Shown here in pieces: positions 55,044 through 64,000 of a DNA stretch of 64,000 nucleotides. The notes under the pieces were generated by a model. That model did no database searches, was not told where the DNA came from, and was given only the letters and a program-made list of their open reading frames with translations. Source of the DNA: Massilibacillus massiliensis (GTDB lineage Bacteria > Bacillota > Negativicutes > FLKF01); NCBI RefSeq assembly GCF_900086705.1, contig NZ_LT575483.1, forward strand, positions 1,321,534-1,385,533. Reading direction: 5' to 3'. Each line of letters starts with the position of its first letter. Position 1 is the stretch's first letter. A program made the position numbers and the translations under genes.

Positions 55044-55226
55044 ATGGCCAGTATAGAAAAAATAGGGAAAAACATCATGCACGAAATAGCAGACGGTAAA
55101 GTTTCTCTGCAAGAAGCCTTTCGCATCTATCAACGAAACCAAGACATCATCATTGCACAGAATAAACATATCATCGACACCTTAGAAGCAATTAATCAAA
55201 AAATCCGCGAACCTGAAGAAGAATAA
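55044..55226 (+). CDS. Small hypothetical protein (60 aa)
   Basis: Short charged protein that I do not recognise. ATG at 55044 lies six bases after AGGAGG; a longer frame from 54984 exists but the ribosome site favours the shorter one. The predicted product is helical (KIGKNIMHEIADGKVSLQEAFRIYQRNQDII) with an acidic end. It is divergent from the phosphohexomutase gene and followed by a strong terminator, so expression as a single gene is plausible. Confidence 0.65.
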   Translation: MASIEKIGKNIMHEIADGKVSLQEAFRIYQRNQDIIIAQNKHIIDTLEAINQKIREPEEE

Positions 55227-55274
55227 AAAAAATCGTGATCGTATAGCTTTTAGCTACTCGTTCACGATTTTTTT
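55227..55274. terminator. Bidirectional terminator
   Basis: AAAAAAATCGTGA pairs with TCACGATTTTTTT, with inner ATAGC/GCTA pairing. It separates the small plus-strand gene from the convergent PerR-like gene. Confidence 0.85.
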
Positions 55275-55281
55275 ACTTTTA

Positions 55282-55713
55282 TCAATGCTTTGTTTGTTTT
55301 GATTGACAGCTCGGGCAAATTCCATAAAAATAGAATTGTTGGCCAGTTAACTGATACGCAGTTTTTTCAGCTATTTTGTTCACAAATTCGCTCAACTCAA
55401 CATCATAGATATCATCTACACGTTTACAAACTGTGCAACGTATATGAGGATGATTTTTCGTATTCGCATCATAGCGGAAGCTATCTTCTCCAACATTGAG
55501 CACTTGCACCAAACCGATTTCTCTTAGAATCTCAATCGTTTTGTACACAGTTGCTAAACTCATCGTAGGATAATGCGGTTGAAGCTGATTGAAAATTGTT
55601 TCCGCACTTGGATGCTCTGTCGTATTGTACAACACACTATAAATAGCCAAACGCTGCGGTGTAACTTTAAACCCCTTTTCCCGTAATAATGAAGTTATTT
55701 TTTGATCGTCCAT
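55282..55713 (-). CDS. Fur-family regulator, PerR-like
   Basis: Regulator of 143 aa: winged helix (about 8-80; GFKVTPQRLAIYSVLYNTTEHPSAETIFNQLQPHYPTMSLATVYKTIEIL) and dimerisation domain. The metal site reads DSFRYDANTKNHPHIRC, closer to PerR (aspartate in RFD, then HxH) than to Fur. Two CxxC pairs (CTVC, CPSC) make the structural zinc site. It probably senses peroxide through bound iron or manganese. The Fur proper acting on the Fur boxes in this window is presumably elsewhere. The PerR call is by motif only. Confidence 0.87.
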   Translation of the reverse strand: MDDQKITSLLREKGFKVTPQRLAIYSVLYNTTEHPSAETIFNQLQPHYPTMSLATVYKTIEILREIGLVQVLNVGEDSFRYDANTKNHPHIRCTVCKRVDDIYDVELSEFVNKIAEKTAYQLTGQQFYFYGICPSCQSKQTKH

Positions 55714-56027
55714 ATTTACACCACCTTAAAAATATTTATGAAACTCTCCATATTTTCAAGAACCGTTGCAGGAAATCTTTTTTAAAGAAAATATCATTTA
55801 AGAAATAAATATTATTAAATAGTCATCTCATGTAATCATGATACTCAACTATCTAGTATTTGTCAATATAAGTACAATAAATTTAAAAAATTCACATAAA
55901 TTTGAGGAGGCTGTTCGCACTAAAATTTTATCTATATAAATCTTAATGCACCCTTAAATTCAATGTCTTTCTTTTGTCATTGACACAAAATAAACAGAAA
56001 GTCTAGGCCTAAAGCCTCCAAAATACT

Positions 56028-56110
56028 TGAAAAATGACCGACTTACTAAAATTCGCAAACTCACTTCGTTCAGACAAGCGAATTTCTTAACGTAAGTCGG
56101 TCATTTTTCA
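56028..56110. repeat. Large two-stem hairpin
   Basis: Perfect 19-base outer arms (56028-56046 and 56092-56110) and perfect 8-base inner arms (56049-56056 and 56078-56085) enclose a 21-base loop. It lies far from any stop codon and is unlike the other terminators here, so its nature is open. Confidence 0.75.
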
Positions 56111-56118
56111 TCCTTCGG

Positions 56119-56142
56119 AACGTATTTTTCCGGAAAAGGCCG
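56119..56142. repeat. Short repeat shared with 36998-37021
   Basis: Starts AACGTATTTTTCCGG and ends AAAAGGCCG; 22/24 identical to the copy at 36998. It directly follows the large hairpin. Confidence 0.5.
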
Positions 56143-56192
56143 GGGAACGAAAAAACTGCCGCATTCAAATGCAGCAGTCAGACTGTAAACAA

Positions 56193-56227
56193 AGTAGGAG
56201 GTATTCACAAAGTGAATACCTCCTACT
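56193..56227. repeat. Perfect hairpin with 16-base arms and 3-base loop
   Basis: AGTAGGAGGTATTCAC is followed by AAA and its exact complement. No T run follows on either strand. It may be part of a composite with the neighbouring hairpin repeat. Confidence 0.7.
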
Positions 56228-56258
56228 AAAATACGTTCCACGTATAAACTAGTACGAA

Positions 56259-56404
56259 GATAGGCTGCCGGTTGGCGAGAAGTGCTCAGATGCTAGGCGC
56301 ATGAAGGGGATGTGAAGGAGTCGTACTGGCGTACGTCGACGAACAGCACCTTCATGCAACGACGCAGATGGGTGCTTATCGCCGACCCGCTGCCTATCTG
56401 TCCA
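56259..56404. repeat. 146-bp long-hairpin repeat, copy 4
   Basis: Same ends and exact length as copies 2 and 3. Arm segment GCATGAAGG occurs in both arms, so both sides changed together relative to the other copies (GCAGCAAGG or ACAGCAAGG). Apical loop is TGGC. Confidence 0.9.
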
Positions 56405-56420
56405 TAGTTAAATAGGATGA

Positions 56421-56753
56421 TTAATTTTGACCACCGTTTGCACTTGACATAAACTTTTGTTTTGCTTGGTTAACGGCTTGTGGAGTTGCCTGCTGCGTTT
56501 GATAGTATCCTTTTTGTTCCATAATGTCAAAAATCTGCTTTTGTTCACTATAGACATCACCAAGGACGGTCATGTAATCACGTCTTAGTTGGTCATCAGA
56601 AGACTCTAAAATATAACTATTTAGCGATGCTGCCATTAATTTTGTATCATTTAGAGCAATTTGTAACACATTTTGTTCTGAAAATTGTTGTGCTTGTCCG
56701 TTCATTTGACCACTATTGGTTTGCATTTGACTATTATTATTTTGTTGTACCAT
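56421..56753 (-). CDS. CotF-like spore coat protein
   Basis: Protein of 110 aa with a Gln/Asn-rich start (about 1-25) and a helical ferritin-like CotF-type segment LNDTKLMAASLNSYILESSDDQLRRDYMTVLGDVYSEQKQIFDIMEQKGYY (about 33-83). Such proteins are deposited in the spore coat. It lies 16 bases after the next small coat-associated gene on the same strand. It marks the organism as a spore former. Confidence 0.87.
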   Translation of the reverse strand: MVQQNNNSQMQTNSGQMNGQAQQFSEQNVLQIALNDTKLMAASLNSYILESSDDQLRRDYMTVLGDVYSEQKQIFDIMEQKGYYQTQQATPQAVNQAKQKFMSSANGGQN

Positions 56754-56769
56754 TCAGTTCACCTCTTCC

Positions 56770-56967
56770 TTATTGCATATTTTGTCCAGCATTTAAATGT
56801 TTGCTTAAGGTTTGCGCATTTTCATTGTTCTTCCTAGAGATTTGTTGAAACAATTGTTTCGTTTGCGCGTCTTGCAAAGTATTTGCAAGATTGTTCATAC
56901 TTTCCGATGTACTTTGTGCCTGACCTAAATAATCTGTAAGTAACATCAGTTCTTTTTCTGTTAACAT
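56770..56967 (-). CDS. Small coat-associated protein
   Basis: Helical 65-aa protein (LTEKELMLLTDYLGQAQSTSESMNNLANTLQDAQTKQLFQQISRKNNENAQTL) that looks like a truncated CotF-type helix pair. AAAGGAGG precedes the ATG and it is co-transcribed with the CotF-like gene. Probably a spore-coat or inner-coat partner; no reaction is expected. Confidence 0.75.
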   Translation of the reverse strand: MLTEKELMLLTDYLGQAQSTSESMNNLANTLQDAQTKQLFQQISRKNNENAQTLSKHLNAGQNMQ

Positions 56968-57178
56968 ATTCCAGCCTCCTTTCGAACTTACGCATTTAGT
57001 TTGCGTTACTTAAAAAGGAAACATACATCATAATAAGATAAAACTCCAAAAATTTTGCAGCTTCTTACTTGCTAGAGTCTCTGCCCCGCGCCCGATCTGT
57101 CTATACCTTGCCTATTGCTGAAGCTTATGTATTTTTATGGTATAATGAATTTTATTATAATAAAAAGTTGGTGACTGA

Positions 57179-59371
57179 ATGATTTTAGAAGAAATTGCTG
57201 GTTTTATCGCTAAAGAACTTGGCATAAAACACGCGCAGGTAAAAGCAACTATAGATCTATTAGATGGAGGAAATACAGTCCCGTTTATTTCTCGTTATCG
57301 TAAGGAAGCAACCGGAGAGTTAAACGAAGAACATATCCGCACAATTGAAGAACGCCTCCAATACTTACGTAATTTAGTAAAACGACAAGAAGATATCACT
57401 TCGATTATTGAAGAACAAGGTAAAATGACGCCCGAATTAAAAATGGCGATCGAGCATACTACAAAACTACAAGAATTAGAAGACTTATATTTGCCTTACA
57501 AACAAAAAAAGCGTACACGCGCACAAATCGCACGAGAAAAAGGATTGGAACCGCTTGCAAATCTGGTTTTAGCACAAAATATAGCACAAGGAAACCCACT
57601 CGACTACGCTGCAGACTATATAAATGAAGAAAAAGAAATTACCTCTGCCGAACTGGCCCTGGCTGGAGCTATGGATATCATCGCTGAAACAGTATGCGAA
57701 CAAGCTGATATACGTGCTTTTATGCGCAAACAGCTTTGGCAATATGGTCAAATTAATACAGACCTAGCCGCAGAAACGGAAGAAAGCAAAGCATTTCTTA
57801 TGTATAAAGAACATTCTGAACCGATTCATCGCATGCCATCACACCGAATCTTGGCAATGAATCGTGGTGAAAACAAAGATTTTCTAAAAGTAAAGTTGGA
57901 AACAAATCACGATACCAATATGGATATGATCGCTCGGCGCATCATCCATCATCCGTCCATCTTCACACAATGTATTACGGAAGCAATCAATGATGGATAC
58001 AAACGTTTACTGTTTCCTGCACTTGAACGTGAAATCCGTTCACTCTTAACCGAAAATGCTGAAAAACAGGCAATTCGAGTATTCGGGCTAAACCTAAAAC
58101 AACTTTTATTACAGCAACCCCTGGCTGGCCATACGGTACTTGGGCTCGACCCCGGCTATCGAACCGGTTGTAAAATCGCTGTAATCAGTCCAACAGGAAC
58201 TGTACTTGATCACGGCGTCTTATACTTAACAGCAAGTGATAGTCAAAAACAGCAAGCTGCCGAAAAAGTTCTCAAATTGATTAAAACCCACAACATTACT
58301 TTGATTTCTATTGGCAACGGAACGGCCTCCTACGAAACAGAAGAATTTACGGCAAAACTCATCGCAGATAACAATCTTGCTGTTCATTATCTTATCACGA
58401 ATGAAGCCGGAGCCTCTGTCTATTCAGCATCAAAATTGGCAAAAGAAGAATTGCCTGACTATGATGTTACCATTCGCGGCGCTGTATCTATTGCCCGTCG
58501 TGTACAGGATCCTTTGGCAGAACTCGTTAAAATTGATCCAAAATCCATCGGGGTAGGACAATACCAACATGACGTAAACCAAAAAGAACTTTCCGAAACA
58601 TTAGATCATATTGTTGAATCAGCAGTCAATCATGTCGGCGTAGAACTAAATACAGCTTCAATCGAACTCCTAAAACACGTTTCCGGTATAAACTCTACTG
58701 TCGCCAAAAACATTGTTGCTTATCGTGATCAAAATGGTACATTCAAAAATCGCAAAGAGCTCTTGAAAGTGGCCAGACTTGGTCAAGCTGCATTCACACA
58801 ATGTGCAGGATTTTTACGTATCGCTAAAAGTGAATCGCCGCTTGATAATACGCCTGTCCATCCAGAATCCTATAAAACAGCCGAAAATATCTTAACCGAA
58901 CTAGGTTTTTCATTAAATGATTTAGATAAAAAAAATAAATTGCTAAACTTGCAAGATCGACTCAAAGATATACGTATTGAAGACCTTGCAGAAAAATTAA
59001 ATGCAGGTATACCAACCGTACGCGACATTATAGATGCACTTGCTAAACCTGGTCGCGACCCACGTGAGGATTTACCTGCACCATTAACCCGTAAGGCAAT
59101 TGTTCAACTCACTGATTTAGCCGTCGGAACAATTTTGAAAGGTACCGTGCAAAACATCACTGATTTCGGCGCTTTTGTCGATATCGGCATTAAAACAGCC
59201 GGACTTATACATCGTTCCGAACTCAGTCATAAATTTTTCCGCCATCCCCTTGATATCGTTTCTGTAGGAGACGTTATTGATGTAATGATTATTAGTATAG
59301 ACGCTGAAAGAAATCGTATCGGCCTTAGTCTTAAACAAGTAGAAACTCAGAATTTAGAAAACGGCAGCTAA
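57179..59371 (+). CDS. tex: Tex-family RNA-binding transcription factor
   Basis: Nucleic-acid-binding protein of 730 aa with the usual Tex order: N-terminal helical Tex domain (about 1-190; LGIKHAQVKATIDLLDGGNTVPFISRYRKEATG), YqgF/RNase H-like domain (about 320-450; VLGLDPGYRTGCKIAVI), helix-hairpin-helix units (about 490-600; LKHVSGINSTVAKNIVAYRD) and a C-terminal S1 domain (about 648-720; GTVQNITDFGAFVDIGIKTAGLIHRSEL). It affects transcription and toxin or competence genes in other bacteria. The ribosome site is weak. Its last 4 bases overlap the convergent gene. Confidence 0.95.
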   Translation: MILEEIAGFIAKELGIKHAQVKATIDLLDGGNTVPFISRYRKEATGELNEEHIRTIEERLQYLRNLVKRQEDITSIIEEQGKMTPELKMAIEHTTKLQELEDLYLPYKQKKRTRAQIAREKGLEPLANLVLAQNIAQGNPLDYAADYINEEKEITSAELALAGAMDIIAETVCEQADIRAFMRKQLWQYGQINTDLAAETEESKAFLMYKEHSEPIHRMPSHRILAMNRGENKDFLKVKLETNHDTNMDMIARRIIHHPSIFTQCITEAINDGYKRLLFPALEREIRSLLTENAEKQAIRVFGLNLKQLLLQQPLAGHTVLGLDPGYRTGCKIAVISPTGTVLDHGVLYLTASDSQKQQAAEKVLKLIKTHNITLISIGNGTASYETEEFTAKLIADNNLAVHYLITNEAGASVYSASKLAKEELPDYDVTIRGAVSIARRVQDPLAELVKIDPKSIGVGQYQHDVNQKELSETLDHIVESAVNHVGVELNTASIELLKHVSGINSTVAKNIVAYRDQNGTFKNRKELLKVARLGQAAFTQCAGFLRIAKSESPLDNTPVHPESYKTAENILTELGFSLNDLDKKNKLLNLQDRLKDIRIEDLAEKLNAGIPTVRDIIDALAKPGRDPREDLPAPLTRKAIVQLTDLAVGTILKGTVQNITDFGAFVDIGIKTAGLIHRSELSHKFFRHPLDIVSVGDVIDVMIISIDAERNRIGLSLKQVETQNLENGS

Positions 59372-60837
59372 AGATTCCTATAATAAACAGATGCCTTCTC
59401 TTCCTCTGTTAATAGACGTTTACGCAATACAACCTGCATTTCATCCACTGCGCGCGGACGAGCGAGAATTTCTGCCAAAGAAGCTTGATTTGCCTGCATC
59501 TCAAGTCCGACAGAATTCAATATAAATAAATTTTGAACTAAATCAAACCTTGCTTCTTTCCAACCAATATACCAACTCCAATCCGTATAATAAAGCCAAC
59601 TTTTTTCATTGAATGCCCGCACATGCGTTGGATCTTGCCAAGCTCCACAAGATAAATCATACGGAACATGAATTTTAAATACGCCTCCTACCTTTAATAA
59701 CCTTAAACACATCGTCATTGCACTGACCAAATCCCGAATATGTTCTAAAAGATGGCTCGCGATAATTTCATCAAAAGAGCCTTCTTCAATAGGTATCGTC
59801 CCAAATCGCTTTGTCTCAATTTCTTGATTCACTGGAAAGTCATGACTTATATCAGCAATAATATCCGGATGCCAAGCATGATTGATATCAACATTTAAGT
59901 ACTCTTTCCTCCAATCCTTGCCACTACCTAAATTGATCATACGCGGCACTTGCAATTGTTCGATATTATTTTCCACAAAAATCCTCTCCTTAATCACATT
60001 GCGCAAAATATCTTCCTCACGCCTTACGCAAAAACTTTGAAAACCATTTGTCTCTAATGCATGACGTTTTTCATCATTTTTAACAAGTTCCACACAAGTC
60101 TCAACAAGTTTTTCGTAGGGAATTAAGGCAACAGCTTCTTTTAAATCATCCTCAATTTCTGTATCTTCACTACATTCGGCAACCACTGCCTTACGATTTG
60201 ATAACAAATACGATATTCGTACAATTTCAAAAATATTCGCATCATAATAATGAATGTTAAGAATCACTTTTGCTCTGGCAATAAAGGTATCTCTTTCTTT
60301 TCCATATACACCAAACAAAGTAATGACATGAAGACCTCTTCTCTCTAACTCTTGCAGAATTTTTTCACGTCTTGCATTCATGGAACCATAAAATAAAACA
60401 TCAATATCTTGCACTGCAACAGACTGAATAGAAGTCAACTCCGGTACATAACCAATCGGCACATAATATAAAGGATTTTTACATCCCATTTTTTTAAAAA
60501 TTTCAATATTCCGTTTGCTATAATCCCATATGATAAACATTTTAAACAATGGCAATTTTTTTTCATTTAACATAGAGTTTTGATCGAATTGTTCCAGATT
60601 ATAAATGATCGAAGTCTCCGGAACCTTAGGCAATAACTCTGCCGAAACTAGATGAAAACCTAAAATAATATTCACATTGTCTTCAGAAAAATCATTTTCT
60701 GTAATGATACTCTTATAGCCCAGCCTTTCAAGCCCATATTTTAACGTAACTGCAATTTCTTGAAAAGCATCCGAGTGCTGATATCCCAGAGGTCGAATGA
60801 TTACAATTTGATAGGCTATTACATCTATAAACGCCAT
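59368..60837 (-). CDS. Glycosyltransferase-methyltransferase fusion
   Basis: Protein of 489 aa with two enzymatic parts. The N-terminal part (about 10-285) resembles CgeB-like glycosyltransferases (DIDVLFYGSMNARREKILQELERRG, then SYLLSNRKAVVAECSEDTE). The C-terminal part (about 300-470) is a class I SAM methyltransferase (MINLGSGKDWRKEYLNVDI, FDEIIASHLLEHIRDLVSAM, LLKVGGVFKIHVP). No membrane segment. It is divergent from a collagen-like surface protein, which suggests that it adds or methylates sugars on the threonine-rich repeats. GAGG precedes the ATG. Acceptor and sugar are inference. Confidence 0.8.
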   Translation of the reverse strand: MAFIDVIAYQIVIIRPLGYQHSDAFQEIAVTLKYGLERLGYKSIITENDFSEDNVNIILGFHLVSAELLPKVPETSIIYNLEQFDQNSMLNEKKLPLFKMFIIWDYSKRNIEIFKKMGCKNPLYYVPIGYVPELTSIQSVAVQDIDVLFYGSMNARREKILQELERRGLHVITLFGVYGKERDTFIARAKVILNIHYYDANIFEIVRISYLLSNRKAVVAECSEDTEIEDDLKEAVALIPYEKLVETCVELVKNDEKRHALETNGFQSFCVRREEDILRNVIKERIFVENNIEQLQVPRMINLGSGKDWRKEYLNVDINHAWHPDIIADISHDFPVNQEIETKRFGTIPIEEGSFDEIIASHLLEHIRDLVSAMTMCLRLLKVGGVFKIHVPYDLSCGAWQDPTHVRAFNEKSWLYYTDWSWYIGWKEARFDLVQNLFILNSVGLEMQANQASLAEILARPRAVDEMQVVLRKRLLTEEEKASVYYRNL

Positions 60838-60972
60838 TTCAACACCTCATATCCTTTTGATAGGTATAGGTATGCAAAACTTCCTTCGTATATGACTATA
60901 TCTCATGATTTCAGTATATATAGATGAAACTTTATCCATTTTTTTCAAATAAAAAACTTTTTATAATATGTC

Positions 60973-61000
60973 ACATTGTTGTTACTCCATGCGTATGATA
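60973..61000 (+). promoter_or_regulatory. Possible sporulation sigma-K promoter of the collagen-like gene
   Basis: AC (60973-60974), then 17 bases, then CGTATGATA (60992-61000), matches the sigma-K pattern AC-N16/17-CATAnnnTA with one mismatch. The start of transcription would fall near 61007. An 8-base inverted repeat GTTGTTAC/GTAACAAC (60978-60985, 61003-61010) followed by nine T overlaps it, so a leader terminator is the alternative reading. Confidence 0.5.
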
Positions 61001-61035
61001 GGGTAACAACATTTTTTTTTGAAAAAGGTGGTTAA

Positions 61036-62697
<1,662 letters not shown>

Positions 62698-62891
62698 ACG
62701 CTCCGATCAGTCAAAAGATTATTGCTATATTTATACTAACTGTAGAAAACCTAAGTCTACTTCATACTATCGCTTAAAAATCAGTAATCAAAAGCGTAAA
62801 CATCATTCAATACTTTATTATCTGGGGGTGTCACATTAAATGGTGTGCACCCCGTCAAGAGGACAGTCAAAAAATATAAGAATTTTTTGTA

Positions 62892-62920
62892 GCTCATCCG
62901 TAAGGATGGGCTGTTTTTTA
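62892..62920 (+). terminator. Hairpin at the IS end facing inward transcription
   Basis: AGCTCATCC and GGATGGGCT pair around a four-base loop and are followed by GTTTTTT on the plus strand. It sits between the inverted repeat and the orfB stop. Confidence 0.6.
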
Positions 62921-63760
62921 TGCAGCGATATAATGTTCATAATATTCGTAGGGAGTCATTACATTTAATCGACGCTGCAAACGTTCAAAATTGTAATAGT
63001 GAATATAGCAGCTAACTGCATGCATCAGGTCTTGTTTCCCTGTAAATTTATGACCATAATACATTTCACGCTTCAATACGCCCCAAAATCCTTCCATCGG
63101 TCCATTATCTATGCAATGACCAACTCGAGACATACTTTGTGTCATCTCATGTTCTATCAGTCTGCTATGAAAACTGCGGCTGGTATACTGAAATCCACGG
63201 TCACTGTGAAATAATGGGTGCGCCTGTGGATTGTTTTTTACAGCTTCATCAAAAGTGTTAAAGACCAACTTGTTATTGTTGTGGTCGCTTAGTACATATG
63301 ACACAATTCGGCGATCATATAAATCCAATATAGCACTCAGGTAGAGCTTATGGATAACCGGACCTATACAATATTTAAATTCCGTCACATCAGTCAGCCA
63401 CTTTTCATTTGGTGCATCAGCATGGAATTGCCGGTTTAGAATGTTTTCTGCTGTGTAAGCTGGATCAGGTGCCCGGCGAGTACAACAGTTTTGCCGGTGT
63501 TTAATATTTGACTGGATGTGTAATTTACGGTCAATGCGCAGAATACGTTTATCATTTATATGCTCATGATGCCAACGGTTCAAATCATCACGAATTCTGC
63601 GGTATCCCTCGTCTGGATGTTTTTCGTGAATTTCGATGACCTTCTTAGCCAGTCGCTCATTTTCCCGCTCACTTGGGCTTTTATCTCCTTTAAGCCAATG
63701 GTAATACGCTGAACGGGTTACATGAAAAATTGGGCAAAGTTCTAAAACCGAATAATGCAC
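62918..63760 (-). CDS. IS3-family transposase, OrfB (DDE integrase)
   Basis: Catalytic half of the IS3 transposase, 280 aa from the GTG at 63760. DDE residues are visible: D in WLTDVTEFKY, D in HSDRGFQYTS and E in GPMEGFWGVLKREMYYG. The frame continues upstream of the GTG without a stop (reading KEREYEAIKQLSQTEPVHYS), in the -1 frame relative to orfA, so the active protein is probably an OrfAB fusion made by frameshifting. It appears intact. Confidence 0.92.
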   Translation of the reverse strand: MHYSVLELCPIFHVTRSAYYHWLKGDKSPSERENERLAKKVIEIHEKHPDEGYRRIRDDLNRWHHEHINDKRILRIDRKLHIQSNIKHRQNCCTRRAPDPAYTAENILNRQFHADAPNEKWLTDVTEFKYCIGPVIHKLYLSAILDLYDRRIVSYVLSDHNNNKLVFNTFDEAVKNNPQAHPLFHSDRGFQYTSRSFHSRLIEHEMTQSMSRVGHCIDNGPMEGFWGVLKREMYYGHKFTGKQDLMHAVSCYIHYYNFERLQRRLNVMTPYEYYEHYIAA

Positions 63761-63783
63761 CGGCTCTGTCTGTGAAAGCTGTT

Positions 63784-64000
63784 TTATTGCTTCGTATTCT
63801 CTTTCCTTGCGTGTAAAGCCAAGGCATCCCTTCTTTCCAGTTCGTCCAGTTTTTTTAATGCATCAATCTCCATCTGCAACCAATGGTTTTTACGTTCCAG
63901 TTGGGCAACACAGTCCCTGAGTTCTTCTTCCGGGGTACGGCTGGGCAGTGTACCTGTTCGATGCCCACGGCGATCTTCTAGTCCAGATTTGCCCATCTGG
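63784..64000 (-). CDS. IS3-family transposase, OrfA (partial, runs off the window)
   Basis: C-terminal ~72 codons of the helix-turn-helix half: GLEDRRGHRTGTLPSRTPEEELRDCVAQLERKNHWLQMEIDALKKLDELERRD, which carries the leucine-zipper region. The open frame continues to the window edge, so the N-terminus is outside. It overlaps the upstream extension of orfB in the -1 frame. Confidence 0.85.
   Translation of the reverse strand, partial: QMGKSGLEDRRGHRTGTLPSRTPEEELRDCVAQLERKNHWLQMEIDALKKLDELERRDALALHARKENTKQ

Larger units (their letters stand above)
55714..56420. other. Gene-free region with three hairpins
   Basis: About 700 bases without a supported gene. It holds a large hairpin (56028-56110), the 24-base motif shared with 36998, a perfect 16-base-arm hairpin (56193-56227) and hairpin repeat copy 4 (56259-56404), which ends 17 bases before the coat gene's stop. 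The left part (55714-56020) is AT-rich and contains the PerR-like gene's promoter. Confidence 0.7.
62844..64000 (-). mobile_element. IS3-family (IS150-like) insertion sequence, cut by window end
   Basis: Starts near the probable terminal inverted repeat TGTGCACCCCGTCAAGAGGA (62844-62863), contains orfB and the end of orfA, and runs past base 64000. The other end and target duplication are outside the window. A plus-strand hairpin with T run at 62892-62920 may stop read-in transcription. Confidence 0.87.

Noticed and set aside
57060-57115. Possible fifth, decayed copy of the 146-base hairpin repeat (GATCTGTCTATACC)
   Set aside because: Only about a dozen bases resemble the right end and no arm pairing can be found.

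Overview
The window looks like chromosome from a spore-forming, diderm member of the Firmicutes, most likely class Negativicutes (the Pelosinus/Sporomusa type). Outer-membrane TonB-dependent receptors, two TonB-ExbB-ExbD motors and Fur boxes sit beside Firmicutes-type genes: CotF-like coat proteins, a BclA-like collagen protein, a YycJ/HtrA/RlmH block, a PerR-like regulator and a cre-like site. No rRNA, tRNA, CRISPR array or prophage is visible. Genus assignment is inference.

Layout. 1-2261: copper-type TonB receptor behind a Fur box. 2258-6867: a sigma-54 activator diverges from a yjiH-yjiG-iadA (isoaspartyl dipeptidase) operon; a -24/-12 promoter and a perfect 23-bp-arm palindrome lie between them. 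6955-11206: a GntR/transporter/DUF2848/nitrilase operon and an Lrp regulator, probably amide or organic-acid catabolism. 11383-12593: TSUP exporter plus DUF1634 partner. 12656-24647: Fur-controlled siderophore island (PepSY reductase, DUF3649, receptor, AraC activator, ExbB-ExbD-TonB, binding protein-ATPase-permease, flavin disulfide reductase). 24733-34246: a ten-gene minus-strand operon with its own receptor, TonB motor and ABC importer, plus three cytoplasmic genes (G3E-type GTPase, solitary ABC ATPase, DUF364 heavy-metal protein). It is the strongest candidate for an undescribed metal-chelate acquisition and processing system. 34855-36567: chemoreceptor. 37182-45507: sugar cluster (GPH symporter, FGGY kinase, split transketolase, fucose-isomerase-like enzyme, LacI regulator, RbsD mutarotase) that resembles the D-apiose/apulose route. 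45856-50954: metal and redox genes (HMA-permease-cupredoxin fusion, HxlR, flavin-binding protein, YbaN, DsbA-like, DUF3892). 51066-55713: housekeeping block. 56421-62697: coat proteins, Tex, a glycosyltransferase-methyltransferase fusion and a collagen-like surface protein. 62844-end: IS3 element cut by the window edge.

Four copies of a 146-bp long-hairpin repeat (one cut by the left edge) are scattered between genes. Their arms vary together, which suggests a structured element under selection or mobilised as a unit.

How it works together: much of the window moves metals across two membranes. TonB receptors bind chelates outside, the ExbB-ExbD-TonB motors energise them, periplasmic proteins pass ligand to FecCD-type ABC permeases, and PepSY/flavin reductases or the GTPase-ATPase-DUF364 module would release the metal inside. 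The remainder is scavenging catabolism (isoaspartyl peptides, amides, a rare sugar) and spore-surface assembly.
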